Source: Hyphomicrobiales bacterium
GTDB lineage: Bacteria; Pseudomonadota; Alphaproteobacteria; Rhizobiales; Rhizobiaceae
Assembly: GCA_900472175.1 (NCBI GenBank)
Contig: UCHD01000001.1
Span: 186,001 to 250,000 of the forward strand
Direction of reading: 5' to 3'
DNA: 64,000 bases
Below are positions 8,767 through 17,708 of this stretch, piece by piece. A program made the translations under genes and the position numbers. Positions within the stretch are counted from its first letter, which is position 1; every line of letters begins with the position of its first letter. The notes beneath the pieces were generated by a model, which was not told the origin of the DNA, searched no databases, and saw only the letters and a list, made by a program, of their open reading frames with translations.

Positions 8767-10080
8767 ATGACCCGATTGCTCGCCCGGCTGGCTTTGTCCA
8801 GTTATCGGTGGATCGGCACCGCGGTCTATCCGCTCGTCTGGGGCTATCTTGCCGCGCGCGCCGCCAAAGGCAAGGAAGACAGCACCCGCCGCCAGGAACG
8901 CTATGGCCATGCCAGCGCGCCGCGTCCGCAAGGGCCGCTGGTCTGGTTTCATGCCGCCAGCGTCGGCGAGACCACGGCGATCATCCCGCTGATCAACGAA
9001 GTCTCGCGCCGCGGTATTTCTGTCGTGTTGACCACCGGCACGAAGACATCGGCGCGCATCGTCGCCGAACGGCTCGGCACCCGCGTCATCCACCAATATG
9101 TGCCGCTTGATTTCAAGCCGGCCGTCAGCCGTTTCCTCGATTATTGGGAGCCGGATCTGGCGATCATCGCGGAATCGGAGATATGGCCGATGACGATGAT
9201 GGAACTCGGACGCCGCCATATTCCACAAGTGCTGGTCAATGGCCGGCTGTCGGACCGCACCTTCGGCCGCTGGAAGAAACGTCTCTGGCTGGCCGACGCG
9301 CTGTTTGAAAACCTGGCACTGGTCATCGCCCAATCCGAGGCCGATGCAGACCGTTTTCGCACGCTCGGTGCGCTGCCGGTGATGGTGTCCGGCAATCTCA
9401 AGGTCGATACCGATGCGCCGCCGCATGACAATAACGCGCTGAAGCATTACCGCCAGCAGATTCGCGATCGCAAGACCTGGGCTGCCATCTCCACCTTCGA
9501 GGGCGAGGAAAATGCCGCCGGCATGGTCCATCGCGTCCTCAAGGAACGCACCGGCCTCCTGACCATCATCGTGCCGCGCCACCCGGAGCGCTGCGATGCG
9601 ATCGAAACGATGCTGACGTCCAAGGGGCTGACGGTTGCCCGGCGCACCCGCAACGATCCGATCACCCCGGAAACCGATATCTTCCTCGGCGATACGATCG
9701 GCGAGATGGGGCTCTATCTGCGTTTGACCGAGGTGGCTTTTGTCGGCCGCTCGCTGTTTGGCGAAGGCGGGCAGAACCCGCTCGAGCCTGCCATGCTCGG
9801 CTGCGCCATCCTCTCGGGCGGCAATGTCCAGAACTTTCGCGATACCTACCAGATGCTTGCCAAGAACGGCAGCGCCAAGATCATCCGCGATGTCGAGATG
9901 CTGGCCAAGGGCGTGAACTATCTTTTGATCAACGACGAGGTTCGTCGCAAGATGATCGATGCCGGGCTCGAAACCGTGCATGAAATGCGCGGAGCATTGT
10001 CGGCGACGGTTCGGGGGCTGGAGCCCTATATCAACCCGCTGACGGTGAAGGCACGGCTGCAGCCCCGCGGCGATAACTGA
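8767..10080 (+). CDS. waaA: 3-deoxy-D-manno-octulosonic acid (Kdo) transferase WaaA
   Basis: A 437-residue inner-membrane-associated GT30 glycosyltransferase that adds Kdo from CMP-Kdo to lipid IV-A during LPS synthesis. An N-terminal hydrophobic anchor (about 10-30) is followed by RRQERYG and the HAASVGE motif near 61-67, which contains the glutamate proposed as catalytic base. The C-terminal Rossmann domain has FVGRSLFGEGGQNPLEPAMLG near 320, a CMP-Kdo-binding signature. Length is standard. The downstream lpxK acts on the same lipid A precursor. Confidence 0.95.
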   Translation: MTRLLARLALSSYRWIGTAVYPLVWGYLAARAAKGKEDSTRRQERYGHASAPRPQGPLVWFHAASVGETTAIIPLINEVSRRGISVVLTTGTKTSARIVAERLGTRVIHQYVPLDFKPAVSRFLDYWEPDLAIIAESEIWPMTMMELGRRHIPQVLVNGRLSDRTFGRWKKRLWLADALFENLALVIAQSEADADRFRTLGALPVMVSGNLKVDTDAPPHDNNALKHYRQQIRDRKTWAAISTFEGEENAAGMVHRVLKERTGLLTIIVPRHPERCDAIETMLTSKGLTVARRTRNDPITPETDIFLGDTIGEMGLYLRLTEVAFVGRSLFGEGGQNPLEPAMLGCAILSGGNVQNFRDTYQMLAKNGSAKIIRDVEMLAKGVNYLLINDEVRRKMIDAGLETVHEMRGALSATVRGLEPYINPLTVKARLQPRGDN

Positions 10081-10103
10081 CGTTTTCTTCTGGTGAGACA
10101 GTG

Positions 10104-10811
10104 ATGGCGACCGACAAGACCATTTCCGGCATTCTCTTCGACAAGGACGGCACGCTGCTCGATTATGTGAAGAGCTGGGTTCCGGTGAATTACGAAGTCG
10201 CCAGCATCGCCGCCAATGGCGATGCTGATCTGGCAAGACGCCTTCTGGTCGCCGGTGGCATGGACCCGGATACCGGCCATGTGCTGCCCGACAGCCTGCT
10301 TGCCGCGGGCAACACGGTCGAGATCGCCACAGGCATGGTCGCCGCCGGTGCGCCCTATACGGTCGAGGCGCTGACGGTGAAGCTTGACGGGCTGTTTTCC
10401 AATTCGGCCGAATATGCGGTACCGGTTACCGACCTGGCGATGTTCTTTGCAGGCCTGCACGCCAAGGGCTACCGCCTCGGCGTTGCCTCCAGCGATAATG
10501 AGCGCTCGATCCGCGAAACCGCCAAGCGCTTCGGCTTCGACGGCTACCTGCATTATGTCGCGGGTTATGACAGCGGCTTCGGCACCAAGCCGCAACCCGG
10601 CATGGTGCATGGTTTCTGCGCGGCGACCGGACTTGAGCCGCACCAGATCGCCGTTGTTGGTGACAACAATCACGATCTGCATATGGGCCGCAATGCCGGC
10701 GTCGGCCTGACGGTTGCTGTCCTCACCGGCACCGGCTCGCCGCAATCGCTTGCGGCGGCATCGGATCATTGCCTCAACGACATCACCGAACTCGAGACGG
10801 TGCTGATCTAG
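10104..10811 (+). CDS. HAD-superfamily hydrolase, phosphoglycolate phosphatase-like
   Basis: A 235-residue HAD phosphatase. Motif I is FDKDGTLLDY near residue 11, with Asp nucleophile and Asp acid/base. Motif II is the VASSDN stretch near 128 and motif IV is VVGDNNHDLHMGRNAG near 190. A helical cap separates motifs I and II, as in Gph-type enzymes. A GTG lies directly before ATG 10104; I chose ATG. It starts 23 bases after waaA. Linkage to waaA raises the possibility of an LPS sugar-phosphate substrate, but motif sequence fits the generic Gph group and the substrate is undetermined. Confidence 0.85.
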   Translation: MATDKTISGILFDKDGTLLDYVKSWVPVNYEVASIAANGDADLARRLLVAGGMDPDTGHVLPDSLLAAGNTVEIATGMVAAGAPYTVEALTVKLDGLFSNSAEYAVPVTDLAMFFAGLHAKGYRLGVASSDNERSIRETAKRFGFDGYLHYVAGYDSGFGTKPQPGMVHGFCAATGLEPHQIAVVGDNNHDLHMGRNAGVGLTVAVLTGTGSPQSLAAASDHCLNDITELETVLI

Positions 10812-10826
10812 CGTTTTCTCAGATCG

Positions 10827-11909
10827 TTAGCGGAACAGCTGCATCAGCAACGATGGCGCGTTGTTGGCGATGTTGAGCGCCTGAACCGCCAGCTGGACTT
10901 GGGCCTGGACGGCTTTGAGCTTGGTCGAGGCGTCGTTCATATCGGCGTCCACCAGGCGGCCGATGCCCTTCTGGATCGTCGAGGTCAGTGTCCGGTTGAA
11001 GTCGGTCTGCATGTCGATGCGCATGCTGAGCGATCCGAGCGTCGCGGCGCGGTCAGTCAGCGTCTTGTGGATGTCGTCATAGCGTTTCAGCAGAAGGTCG
11101 GTTGCGGTTTCAACCAGATCAGCAGGCACTTCGCCCATATGCGAGGCGCTGAACACGTCGTCGGTACCAAGGCCGATCTGGGTGCGGCCGTTGAAAGCTG
11201 GCAGCCATGCGGTTGTCTTGGCGGGGTCCGGGTGCGGCACGCCGCCGGTCTTGCCGTCGGCCTGCGGCGTATCGACCAGCCCGTTCTGGGCCGAGGTGCT
11301 GCCGTCGGCGTTCTTGTAGGTGGCGGGGCCGAAGACATTGAGATTGCTGTCGCCATAGATATTGATGATGCCGACCGTTCCCTTGGTGTAGCTCGCAACG
11401 ATGCCGCCAAAGGCGACGTTGCTGTCCGGGGGGCTCATCTCGATGTAGCTCAGCGTCTTGCCGTTGCCATCGACATAGCTCTTTTCGGTATAATGCAGTT
11501 CACCTGGGGCCAGAAGGTTGCGGCCGTTGAATGACGAGGATTGCGTCGTCGAGAGAAACTGTTTTTCAAGTTCGTAGATCTCAGCGCTGACCTTGTAGCG
11601 GTCGACGCCCGGTTCCTTCATCGCCATGATCTTGGTCTTGATCTCGGACGTGATGGAGATCAGGTCCTCCATCCCCTGATAGGACACGTCCACCAGCGCA
11701 GCACCCAGTTCCAGTGCGTCGATCACGGTGCTCGTCGCCTTGGTGGTGTTGCGCATATCGGTTGCGATCGACCAATAGGCAGCATTGTCGGCAGCTTCCG
11801 ATATCCGCATGCCGGTAGTGATGACATTCTGCATCTTGGCATGGGTGCTGTCATTATGGCGCAAAATCGCCAAAGCGGCGGTGGCCGCCGAGTTGAAACT
11901 TATATTCAT
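10827..11909 (-). CDS. Flagellin-like protein, isolated from any flagellar cluster
   Basis: A 360-residue flagellin. The N-terminal D0/D1 helix begins MNISFNSAATAALAILRH and contains RISEAADNAAYWSIATDMR. The C-terminal D0 helix ends VQALNIANNAPSLLMQLF, the typical flagellin end that packs inside the filament. The variable middle (about 150-270) is unusual, with glycine-rich turns. ATG 11909 is chosen because it begins the conserved helix; an in-frame ATG 14 codons upstream adds a hydrophobic stretch not seen in flagellins. No other flagellar gene is in the window. It lies opposite in strand between the waaA-HAD pair and lpxK. Rhizobia often carry extra flagellin genes away from the main cluster. 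Confidence 0.88.
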   Translation of the reverse strand: MNISFNSAATAALAILRHNDSTHAKMQNVITTGMRISEAADNAAYWSIATDMRNTTKATSTVIDALELGAALVDVSYQGMEDLISITSEIKTKIMAMKEPGVDRYKVSAEIYELEKQFLSTTQSSSFNGRNLLAPGELHYTEKSYVDGNGKTLSYIEMSPPDSNVAFGGIVASYTKGTVGIINIYGDSNLNVFGPATYKNADGSTSAQNGLVDTPQADGKTGGVPHPDPAKTTAWLPAFNGRTQIGLGTDDVFSASHMGEVPADLVETATDLLLKRYDDIHKTLTDRAATLGSLSMRIDMQTDFNRTLTSTIQKGIGRLVDADMNDASTKLKAVQAQVQLAVQALNIANNAPSLLMQLFR

Positions 11910-12230
11910 TTTTAGATCCGCTACGAAAAACAGGAAAACGGAAGGCACCAAACCTGGTTAACCGAGAGTGCCGTAGTCTGGTTAATACTCGGTATACCGC
12001 CTGGGTTGTGGCAGGCGCCGCAGACATGCTTGGCTGTGTCACATCGACAGCCGATCACGGCTGCTGATACGTGCGCGGCTTGCAATTCCCGGCAATCTGA
12101 CGTTTGGTGTCGCGGATCGGGACTGTTTTTTTCTGCTGAAAAAATGTTTTCGATAGGACAAGAACTTGCCGCGCACGAGATTGCGAAAACCGGGAGAGAC
12201 CGGCCGGCGCGGGGAGGCCTGGAAGGACTG
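11910..12230. other. Intergenic region between flagellin and lpxK, no gene seen
   Basis: A 321-base divergent promoter region. Two copies of CTGGTTAA, 24 bases apart (starts 11954 and 11978), lie about 45-70 bases upstream of the flagellin start and could be regulator half-sites two helical turns apart. An upstream in-frame extension of lpxK exists here but has no family support. No convincing small coding sequence or terminator was seen. Confidence 0.5.
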
Positions 12231-13262
12231 ATGGTTTCTGATGCACCGCCATTCTGGTGGACCAAAGCGGATTGGCGCGCCTACGGCCTCTGGCCGTTTT
12301 CGTGGATTTATGGACGGGTTTCCGGTTCGCGCATGGACCATGCGCGGCGTGCGTCCGTGCCGGTTCCGGTGATCTGCGTCGGCAATTTCACCGTTGGTGG
12401 AGCAGGCAAGACGCCGACAGCGATCGCGCTTGCCCGGGCTGCCCGCCAGCGTGGCCTGAAGCCGGGTTTCCTCAGCCGCGGGTATGGTGGCTCGCTTGAT
12501 GTTACCACAGTGGTCGATCCGGCCCATCACCGGGCGCGTGACGTCGGCGACGAGCCGCTGCTCCTGGCGCGTGAAGGTCTGGCCGTGGTCTGCCGCAAGC
12601 GTGTCGAAGGCGCGCGCCGGCTGGTGGCCGAAGGTGCCGATCTCATCATCATGGACGACGGCTTCCAGAGCGCCCGGCTGACATTCGATTTTTCCCTGCT
12701 GGTGATCGACAGCCGCCGCGGCATCGGCAATGGTTTCCTGATCCCGGCCGGTCCGGTGCGGGCGCCGATCCCCCAGCAGATCCGCCACGCCTCGGCGCTT
12801 TTGAAGATCGGCAACGGTGATCGTGCTGATGACCTCATCCGCCGCTCCGCCCGCGCCGGCAAGCAGATCTATGCCGCCAATGTCGAACATCTCGATGACG
12901 GCGGGTTGAAGGATGTGCAGGTTTTGGCCTGGGCCGGCATTGCCGATCCGGAAAAGTTCTTCCGTACGGTGCGCGAGACGGGAGCCGTCATTGCCGAGAC
13001 CCGCAGCTTTCCCGATCATCATCATTTTTCCGAGGACGAGATCAGCGATCTCATCGATCACGCCGCCGCCCACGGCTACCAGCTGGTGACAACAGCCAAG
13101 GACATGGTCCGGCTGGAACCCGAACATGGCCGCGCCGGTGAGCTGATGGAAAAGAGCCGGGTGATCGAGGTGGAGGTCCGTTTCGACGATCCGGGCTCAC
13201 CCGCCAAGATCATCGACGCGGCGGTCAAGGCGGCGCGCACCCGCAACCTGCGCAAATCCTGA
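12231..13262 (+). CDS. lpxK: Tetraacyldisaccharide 4'-kinase LpxK
   Basis: A 343-residue membrane-associated kinase that phosphorylates the 4' position of the lipid A disaccharide. It has the aromatic-rich N terminus typical of rhizobial LpxK ([20 protein letters not shown]), then the P-loop [17 protein letters not shown] at about 51-67, and MDDGFQ near 141-146. ATG 12231 has GGAAGG 5 bases upstream and gives a standard family length. It belongs functionally with waaA 2 kb upstream, from which it is separated by the HAD and flagellin genes. Confidence 0.94.
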   Translation: MVSDAPPFWWTKADWRAYGLWPFSWIYGRVSGSRMDHARRASVPVPVICVGNFTVGGAGKTPTAIALARAARQRGLKPGFLSRGYGGSLDVTTVVDPAHHRARDVGDEPLLLAREGLAVVCRKRVEGARRLVAEGADLIIMDDGFQSARLTFDFSLLVIDSRRGIGNGFLIPAGPVRAPIPQQIRHASALLKIGNGDRADDLIRRSARAGKQIYAANVEHLDDGGLKDVQVLAWAGIADPEKFFRTVRETGAVIAETRSFPDHHHFSEDEISDLIDHAAAHGYQLVTTAKDMVRLEPEHGRAGELMEKSRVIEVEVRFDDPGSPAKIIDAAVKAARTRNLRKS

Positions 13263-13303
13263 GCGCAGAACCGCAGCGGGTGATCCGGTTGGAATGATGC
13301 CGG

Positions 13304-13531
13304 TTACGCCTGGTTCGGCAGGATGCCGGCGCGCTTGTCCGCCTGGTAGGAGGCTTCGGCATCGGCATAGGGTTCCTGCCGCGCGACGCTCCAGTAGCGC
13401 AGTTCATCGACCGGGATGACGGCACCGCTCACGGCGCAGATGACATGCGATCCGGGCAGCACGATCTGGAAATCGCCATCGAGATAGCGGATCTTGGCTT
13501 CCCGGTTGCCGTTGCCCTCAAATCTGTTCAT
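13304..13531 (-). CDS. DUF2093 domain-containing small protein
   Basis: A 75-residue protein matching DUF2093, an alphaproteobacterial family of unknown function. It has the compact block AKIRYLDGDFQIVLPGSHVI followed by CAVSGAVIPVDELRYWSV. ATG 13531 places this block near the N terminus; a longer in-frame extension to 13642 is not typical. It sits between lpxK and mutL, convergent with lpxK (41-base gap). The CAVSG and VDELRYWSV pattern resembles a small beta-barrel or zinc-ribbon remnant, but only one cysteine is present, so metal binding is unlikely. Confidence 0.8.
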   Translation of the reverse strand: MNRFEGNGNREAKIRYLDGDFQIVLPGSHVICAVSGAVIPVDELRYWSVARQEPYADAEASYQADKRAGILPNQA

Positions 13532-13694
13532 CGTCCTGCGACCTCGCATCAATTTTCGTCCGCTCTTTGGCCGTGCCGTCCCAGCGGCGTCTGCAATGGA
13601 CGCGATTGGGATGAGGCGCTCCAGCGTCATCTGTTGTGACATGCTCTAGCGCGACATTGCCGTAATTTCCAGCGCAATTGACGGCTTGGGATGC

Positions 13695-15494
13695 TCAACT
13701 GCGCCCGAACAGCCGTTCGATATCGGAAAGCTTCAGTTCGATATAGGTCGGCCGGCCGTGATTGCACTGGCCGGAGCCGGGTGTTGCCTCCATCTGCCTG
13801 AGCAGCGCATTCATTTCCTCGGGCCGCAGCCGCCGTCCGGAGCGCACCGAGCCGTGGCAGGCCATCGTAGCAGCGAGATAGTCGAGCCGGCTGGCAAGAC
13901 CGTTGGCGGTATCCCATTCGGCCAGTTCGTCGGCCAGTTGCCGTACCAGCCCAACCGCATCCATCTCGCCGAGCATGGAAGGTGTCTCGCGGATGGCGAT
14001 GGCACCCGGGCCGAACCGTTCGATGCCGAGCCCGAGCCGTGAGAATTCGGCCGAATGGCTGATCAACCGGTCGCAATCGTCTTCCGGCAGATCGACGATC
14101 TCGGGAATGAGCAGGGCCTGGGCCGGGATCGGCCGCGAATTCAGGCCCTTGCGCAATTCCTCGAACACCAGCCGTTCATGGGCGGCATGCTGATCGACGA
14201 TGACGAGGCCGTCTTCGGTCTGGGCAACGATGTAGTTTTCGTGCAACTGCGCCCGCGCCGCGCCCAGCGGATGCGCCTTGTCCGGCTGGAGAGCGGCAAC
14301 GAATTCGGGTTCGCTCATCGGCGCTCGGGCCGAGGGCATCGCCATCTCGGCAAAGGCTGCCTGTGGCCGTTCGCGAAAACCGGCGGGCGCCGCGCCGAAA
14401 TCCATCGGCCGGTAAGGCGAGGCAGCTGCTGTCCAGTTGGCGTTTTGCCGTTGCGGCTCCGGCCGGAAGGCCCGCATCAGGCCGCTGGCCCCCGTCGTTG
14501 AAGCGCGGTCGCCGTCCTGCGCCAGCGCCTGGCGGATCGCGCCGATGATCAGGCCGCGTATCATCCCCGGATCACGGAAGCGGACATCGGATTTGGCCGG
14601 ATGCACATTGACATCGACGACATCCGGATCGACCGTCAGCGACAATACGGCCACCGGATAGCGCCCTTGCGGGATGGTCTCGGCATAGGCGGCGCGCAGT
14701 GCCGACCAGATCAGCTTGTCCTGCACCGGCCGGCCGTTGACGAAGGCATATTGCTGCAACGAGTTGCCGCGGTTGAAGGTCGGCACCCCGGCAAAGCCGG
14801 TCAGCCGCGCCCCCTCGCGCTCGGCATCGATCTCGATCGCATTGTCGCGGAAATCCCGGCCCAGCACCTGGGCAATACGGGCCAGCCGGTCGTCGCCGGT
14901 GGAGGGAAATTCCAGCGTCGTGCGGTCGGAGCCGGACAGCACGAAGCGCACGTCCGGAAAGGCGATCGCCATGCGCCGCACGACCTCGGAGATCGCCGAG
15001 GCCTCGGCCCGTTCCGTCTTCATGAAATTGAGCCGCGCCGGCGTGGCAAAGAACAGGTCGCGCACCTCGACCACGGTGCCCTGGTTGACGGCCGCCGGTT
15101 TCACCGGCTGCAGCTTGCCGCCGAAAACGCCGATCTCGGCACCGTGGCTGGCGCCGCCCGGCCGGCTGGTGATGGTCAGCCGCGCCACCGAGCCGATCGA
15201 GGGCAAGGCTTCGCCGCGAAAGCCGAGCGTGCGGATATCGAGAAGATCGTCGTCGAGCTTCGAAGTGCAATGGCGGCGTACGGCCAGTTCCAGATCGTCC
15301 GGCCCCATGCCCGAGCCGTTATCGGTCACCCGCAGCAAGGTCTTGCCGCCGCCTGCGGTGGCGATCTCGATGCGGGTGGCGCCGGCGTCGAGCGCGTTCT
15401 CGATCAGCTCTTTTGCCGCACTGGCAGGCCGTTCGATGACTTCGCCGGCGGCAATCTGGTTGATCAGGGTTTCGGAGAGTTGCTTGATGGCCAT
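13695..15494 (-). CDS. mutL: DNA mismatch repair protein MutL, with endonuclease motifs
   Basis: A 599-residue GHKL ATPase that links MutS mismatch recognition to strand removal. N-terminal ATPase motifs are ENALDAGA (about 32-39), DNGSGMG (58-64) and GFRGEAL (about 94-100). The C-terminal domain carries the metal-dependent nicking motif [13 protein letters not shown] near 428-440, which fits DQHA(x)2E(x)4E, plus ACHGSVRSG and CNHGRP near the end. This is therefore the endonuclease-type MutL found in bacteria lacking MutH, not the E. coli type. The middle linker (about 330-400) is proline-rich and poorly conserved. Confidence 0.95.
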   Translation of the reverse strand: MAIKQLSETLINQIAAGEVIERPASAAKELIENALDAGATRIEIATAGGGKTLLRVTDNGSGMGPDDLELAVRRHCTSKLDDDLLDIRTLGFRGEALPSIGSVARLTITSRPGGASHGAEIGVFGGKLQPVKPAAVNQGTVVEVRDLFFATPARLNFMKTERAEASAISEVVRRMAIAFPDVRFVLSGSDRTTLEFPSTGDDRLARIAQVLGRDFRDNAIEIDAEREGARLTGFAGVPTFNRGNSLQQYAFVNGRPVQDKLIWSALRAAYAETIPQGRYPVAVLSLTVDPDVVDVNVHPAKSDVRFRDPGMIRGLIIGAIRQALAQDGDRASTTGASGLMRAFRPEPQRQNANWTAAASPYRPMDFGAAPAGFRERPQAAFAEMAMPSARAPMSEPEFVAALQPDKAHPLGAARAQLHENYIVAQTEDGLVIVDQHAAHERLVFEELRKGLNSRPIPAQALLIPEIVDLPEDDCDRLISHSAEFSRLGLGIERFGPGAIAIRETPSMLGEMDAVGLVRQLADELAEWDTANGLASRLDYLAATMACHGSVRSGRRLRPEEMNALLRQMEATPGSGQCNHGRPTYIELKLSDIERLFGRS

Positions 15495-15773
15495 GGCCTA
15501 TTGTCCGGGATTCGGCTGCACATGAAAAGTGCGCCGGAGGATCTATCCCCGGCTGTGTCGGGGTGTAGGTCTGTGACAAAGTCGCTCGGGTTTAATCAGG
15601 CTTTAATACAAAGCTGCGAGGTTCGGCAACAACCTGAATGAGCACAGGTTTTGTCATTTGGAGCCTGTGGCGCAGCTGTCCGCCCGGGAACGGAACCCCA
15701 GATACGGCCTGATCGGCGCGTTCGTCAGCATGTCCCCGGAAAAAGAAGCCGCCAAGGTTATGAGGGCTATGCA

Positions 15774-17510
15774 ATGAATGATGTAGCGTCTTACGGCGCG
15801 AACATCCAGAAAACTGTGCTTGAGGCGACATTCGACGCGCTCGGCTTGGCCATTCTTGTCTGTGACAGGAATGATGAGATTGTTTTCGCTACACGCCCCA
15901 TTCTCCAGTTCTATCCCATTCCGGCGCATTTTCTGGAGGCCGGCACCCGGCTGAAGGACTTTCTGGGAGCCATTTTCGATTCCGGTGTGCGTAGCGGTAC
16001 GGCGCCCGAGACCAGCCGCCGTCATGTCAATCGCGACGAATGGATTTCCGAACATCTGTCGCACCATTGGCGCGAGCGTTTCGACATTGTCGAACGGATC
16101 GGCCGCCATCGCTGGATCAACGTGCGCAACCGGCGCCTGTCGAACGGCCTCGGCATCGTGGCGATCAGCGACGTCTCCGAGCAGAAGAAACGCGAAGAGC
16201 AGATGCAGCTCGATATGGAGCGCGTCGAGCTGACCGAGGGCATTCTCGATTGCCTGCCCAACCCGATCTGCGTCAAGGATCGCAATCTCAGCTATATCGC
16301 CGTCAACAAGGCATTCTGTGCCATCCACGGCATGACCCCGGACGCCATCCTCGGGCGGTCCGTCTGGGATCTCCTCGAGCCGGATCTGGCCGAAAAATTC
16401 GAACGCTCCGACCGCGCAACGCTGGAGAGCGGCATCGTCCACTGCCAGCCCGAGCAGATCGTTCAGGCGGACGGTGAAGACCTCTGGGTCGTCACCCGCA
16501 AGTTCCGCCTCGGCGACCCCGGCAAATATCTGCTGGTCACCTGCATGAACGACGTGACCGATCTGGTCATCGGCTATAACGGGTTGGACGACGTGATGGT
16601 CGGCCGGTCGCCGCTGGAGGTCAGGGATTACAGCGCTTTCGTTCCAGCGCAGAATTGCTATGATCCCTTCCGGTCGATCGATATGCAGCATGTGGTCGAA
16701 GCTGGGGTCATCATCGATCCCGAGATGAAGAACAAGCAGAAAATCCTTTTGATGACGGCGGCTGCGGCTCTTGAAGCCAATCTGGTTCCGCAGTTGCGCC
16801 GCTGGGGTTTTGATGCGTGTGCGGTCAGAAACGCCACCGAGCTTGCAGCATTCAAGGATGCGTGTGCGGCGCGTGGTATTGCCATCGATGCCCTTCTGAT
16901 CGACGGTACGCTGCCGGATGCACTCGCCACCGTTGCGGGCTGGACGGTGTCTCCGTCGCTGGTGATCGCCAGGGATTGGAAGGCCGTCGAATTGCGCGCC
17001 AGCATTCTGGCATTGTGCGAAAACGGCATCGGTGAATTGCCTTCGGCTGAAGCCGAAGGGCCCGCCGATTGGGATATCGTCGTGCCGGAAGCCAGCCTGA
17101 CTGGCAGGCCGGTGCCGGAAGTCGAGGTCGTGGTTGCTGAAGACAACGAGATCAATCAGTTCGTCTTCGCCCAGATTCTTGAAGGGATCGGCATATCCTA
17201 TCGCATCGCCGCCAATGGCGAAGAGGCTGTCAAGCTGTGGCAGCAATACCGGCCGAACCTCGTGCTGATGGACGTCTCGATGCCGGTGATGAACGGCTTT
17301 GATGCAACGCGCGCCATCCGCGCTCTCGAGAGGAATGCGGCTTTCCAGACGCCGATCATTGCCGTCACGGCGCAGGCACTCGATATCGATATCGAACAAA
17401 GCAAACTGGCCGGTATGGACGACTACATCACCAAGCCGATCAGTCCGGACATGATCGAAGCCGTCTACCGCAAATTCGTCAACACCAAAGCCGAACGCAT
17501 GGCGGGCTGA
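15774..17510 (+). CDS. PAS-domain protein with C-terminal receiver domain, no kinase domain
   Basis: A 578-residue protein. An N-terminal PAS-like domain (about 10-140) starts TFDALGLAILVCDRNDEIVF. A second PAS domain (about 145-270) contains ILDCLPNPICVKDRNLSYIA. A segment near 320-430 looks like a degenerate receiver (MTAAAALEANLVPQLRRWGF) without the usual Asp. The C terminus (about 450-570) is an intact receiver: AEDNEINQFV, phospho-acceptor Asp500 in LMDVSMPVMNGFD, and Lys in DDYITKPIS. No HisKA or HATPase motifs are present between them. ATG 15774 is chosen because the preceding 41 codons have no family look. It is divergent from mutL; its partner kinase is unknown. Confidence 0.8.
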   Translation: MNDVASYGANIQKTVLEATFDALGLAILVCDRNDEIVFATRPILQFYPIPAHFLEAGTRLKDFLGAIFDSGVRSGTAPETSRRHVNRDEWISEHLSHHWRERFDIVERIGRHRWINVRNRRLSNGLGIVAISDVSEQKKREEQMQLDMERVELTEGILDCLPNPICVKDRNLSYIAVNKAFCAIHGMTPDAILGRSVWDLLEPDLAEKFERSDRATLESGIVHCQPEQIVQADGEDLWVVTRKFRLGDPGKYLLVTCMNDVTDLVIGYNGLDDVMVGRSPLEVRDYSAFVPAQNCYDPFRSIDMQHVVEAGVIIDPEMKNKQKILLMTAAAALEANLVPQLRRWGFDACAVRNATELAAFKDACAARGIAIDALLIDGTLPDALATVAGWTVSPSLVIARDWKAVELRASILALCENGIGELPSAEAEGPADWDIVVPEASLTGRPVPEVEVVVAEDNEINQFVFAQILEGIGISYRIAANGEEAVKLWQQYRPNLVLMDVSMPVMNGFDATRAIRALERNAAFQTPIIAVTAQALDIDIEQSKLAGMDDYITKPISPDMIEAVYRKFVNTKAERMAG

Positions 17511-17708
17511 AAGGCCGATGTGTTCGAAATGGCTAAAGTAATTCGAGAAAGGCAAGCAAAAGCACGGGCTTGAGCCGTATCGATGTCAACTCCCTAGAAT
17601 TAGGGAGAAAGATGGGGAAGGAGAGGCCGAAGCGCTTTCGAAATCTTAACCCTCCATGCCCATCGTCTGTTCCTGACACTGCTTGAATCCAATCCTGGGA
17701 ATGCGTTT
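17511..17708. other. Intergenic region with 18-bp palindrome
   Basis: No gene. It contains the inverted repeat CTCCCTA-GAAT-TAGGGAG at 17590-17607, about 100 bases before the GGDEF-EAL start. No T-run follows, so it is more likely an operator than a terminator. Confidence 0.5.

Noticed and set aside
15690-15716. GGAAC motif upstream of the PAS/receiver gene considered as an EcfG promoter
   Set aside because: The nearest CGTT is 22 bases away rather than 16-17, so spacing does not fit.
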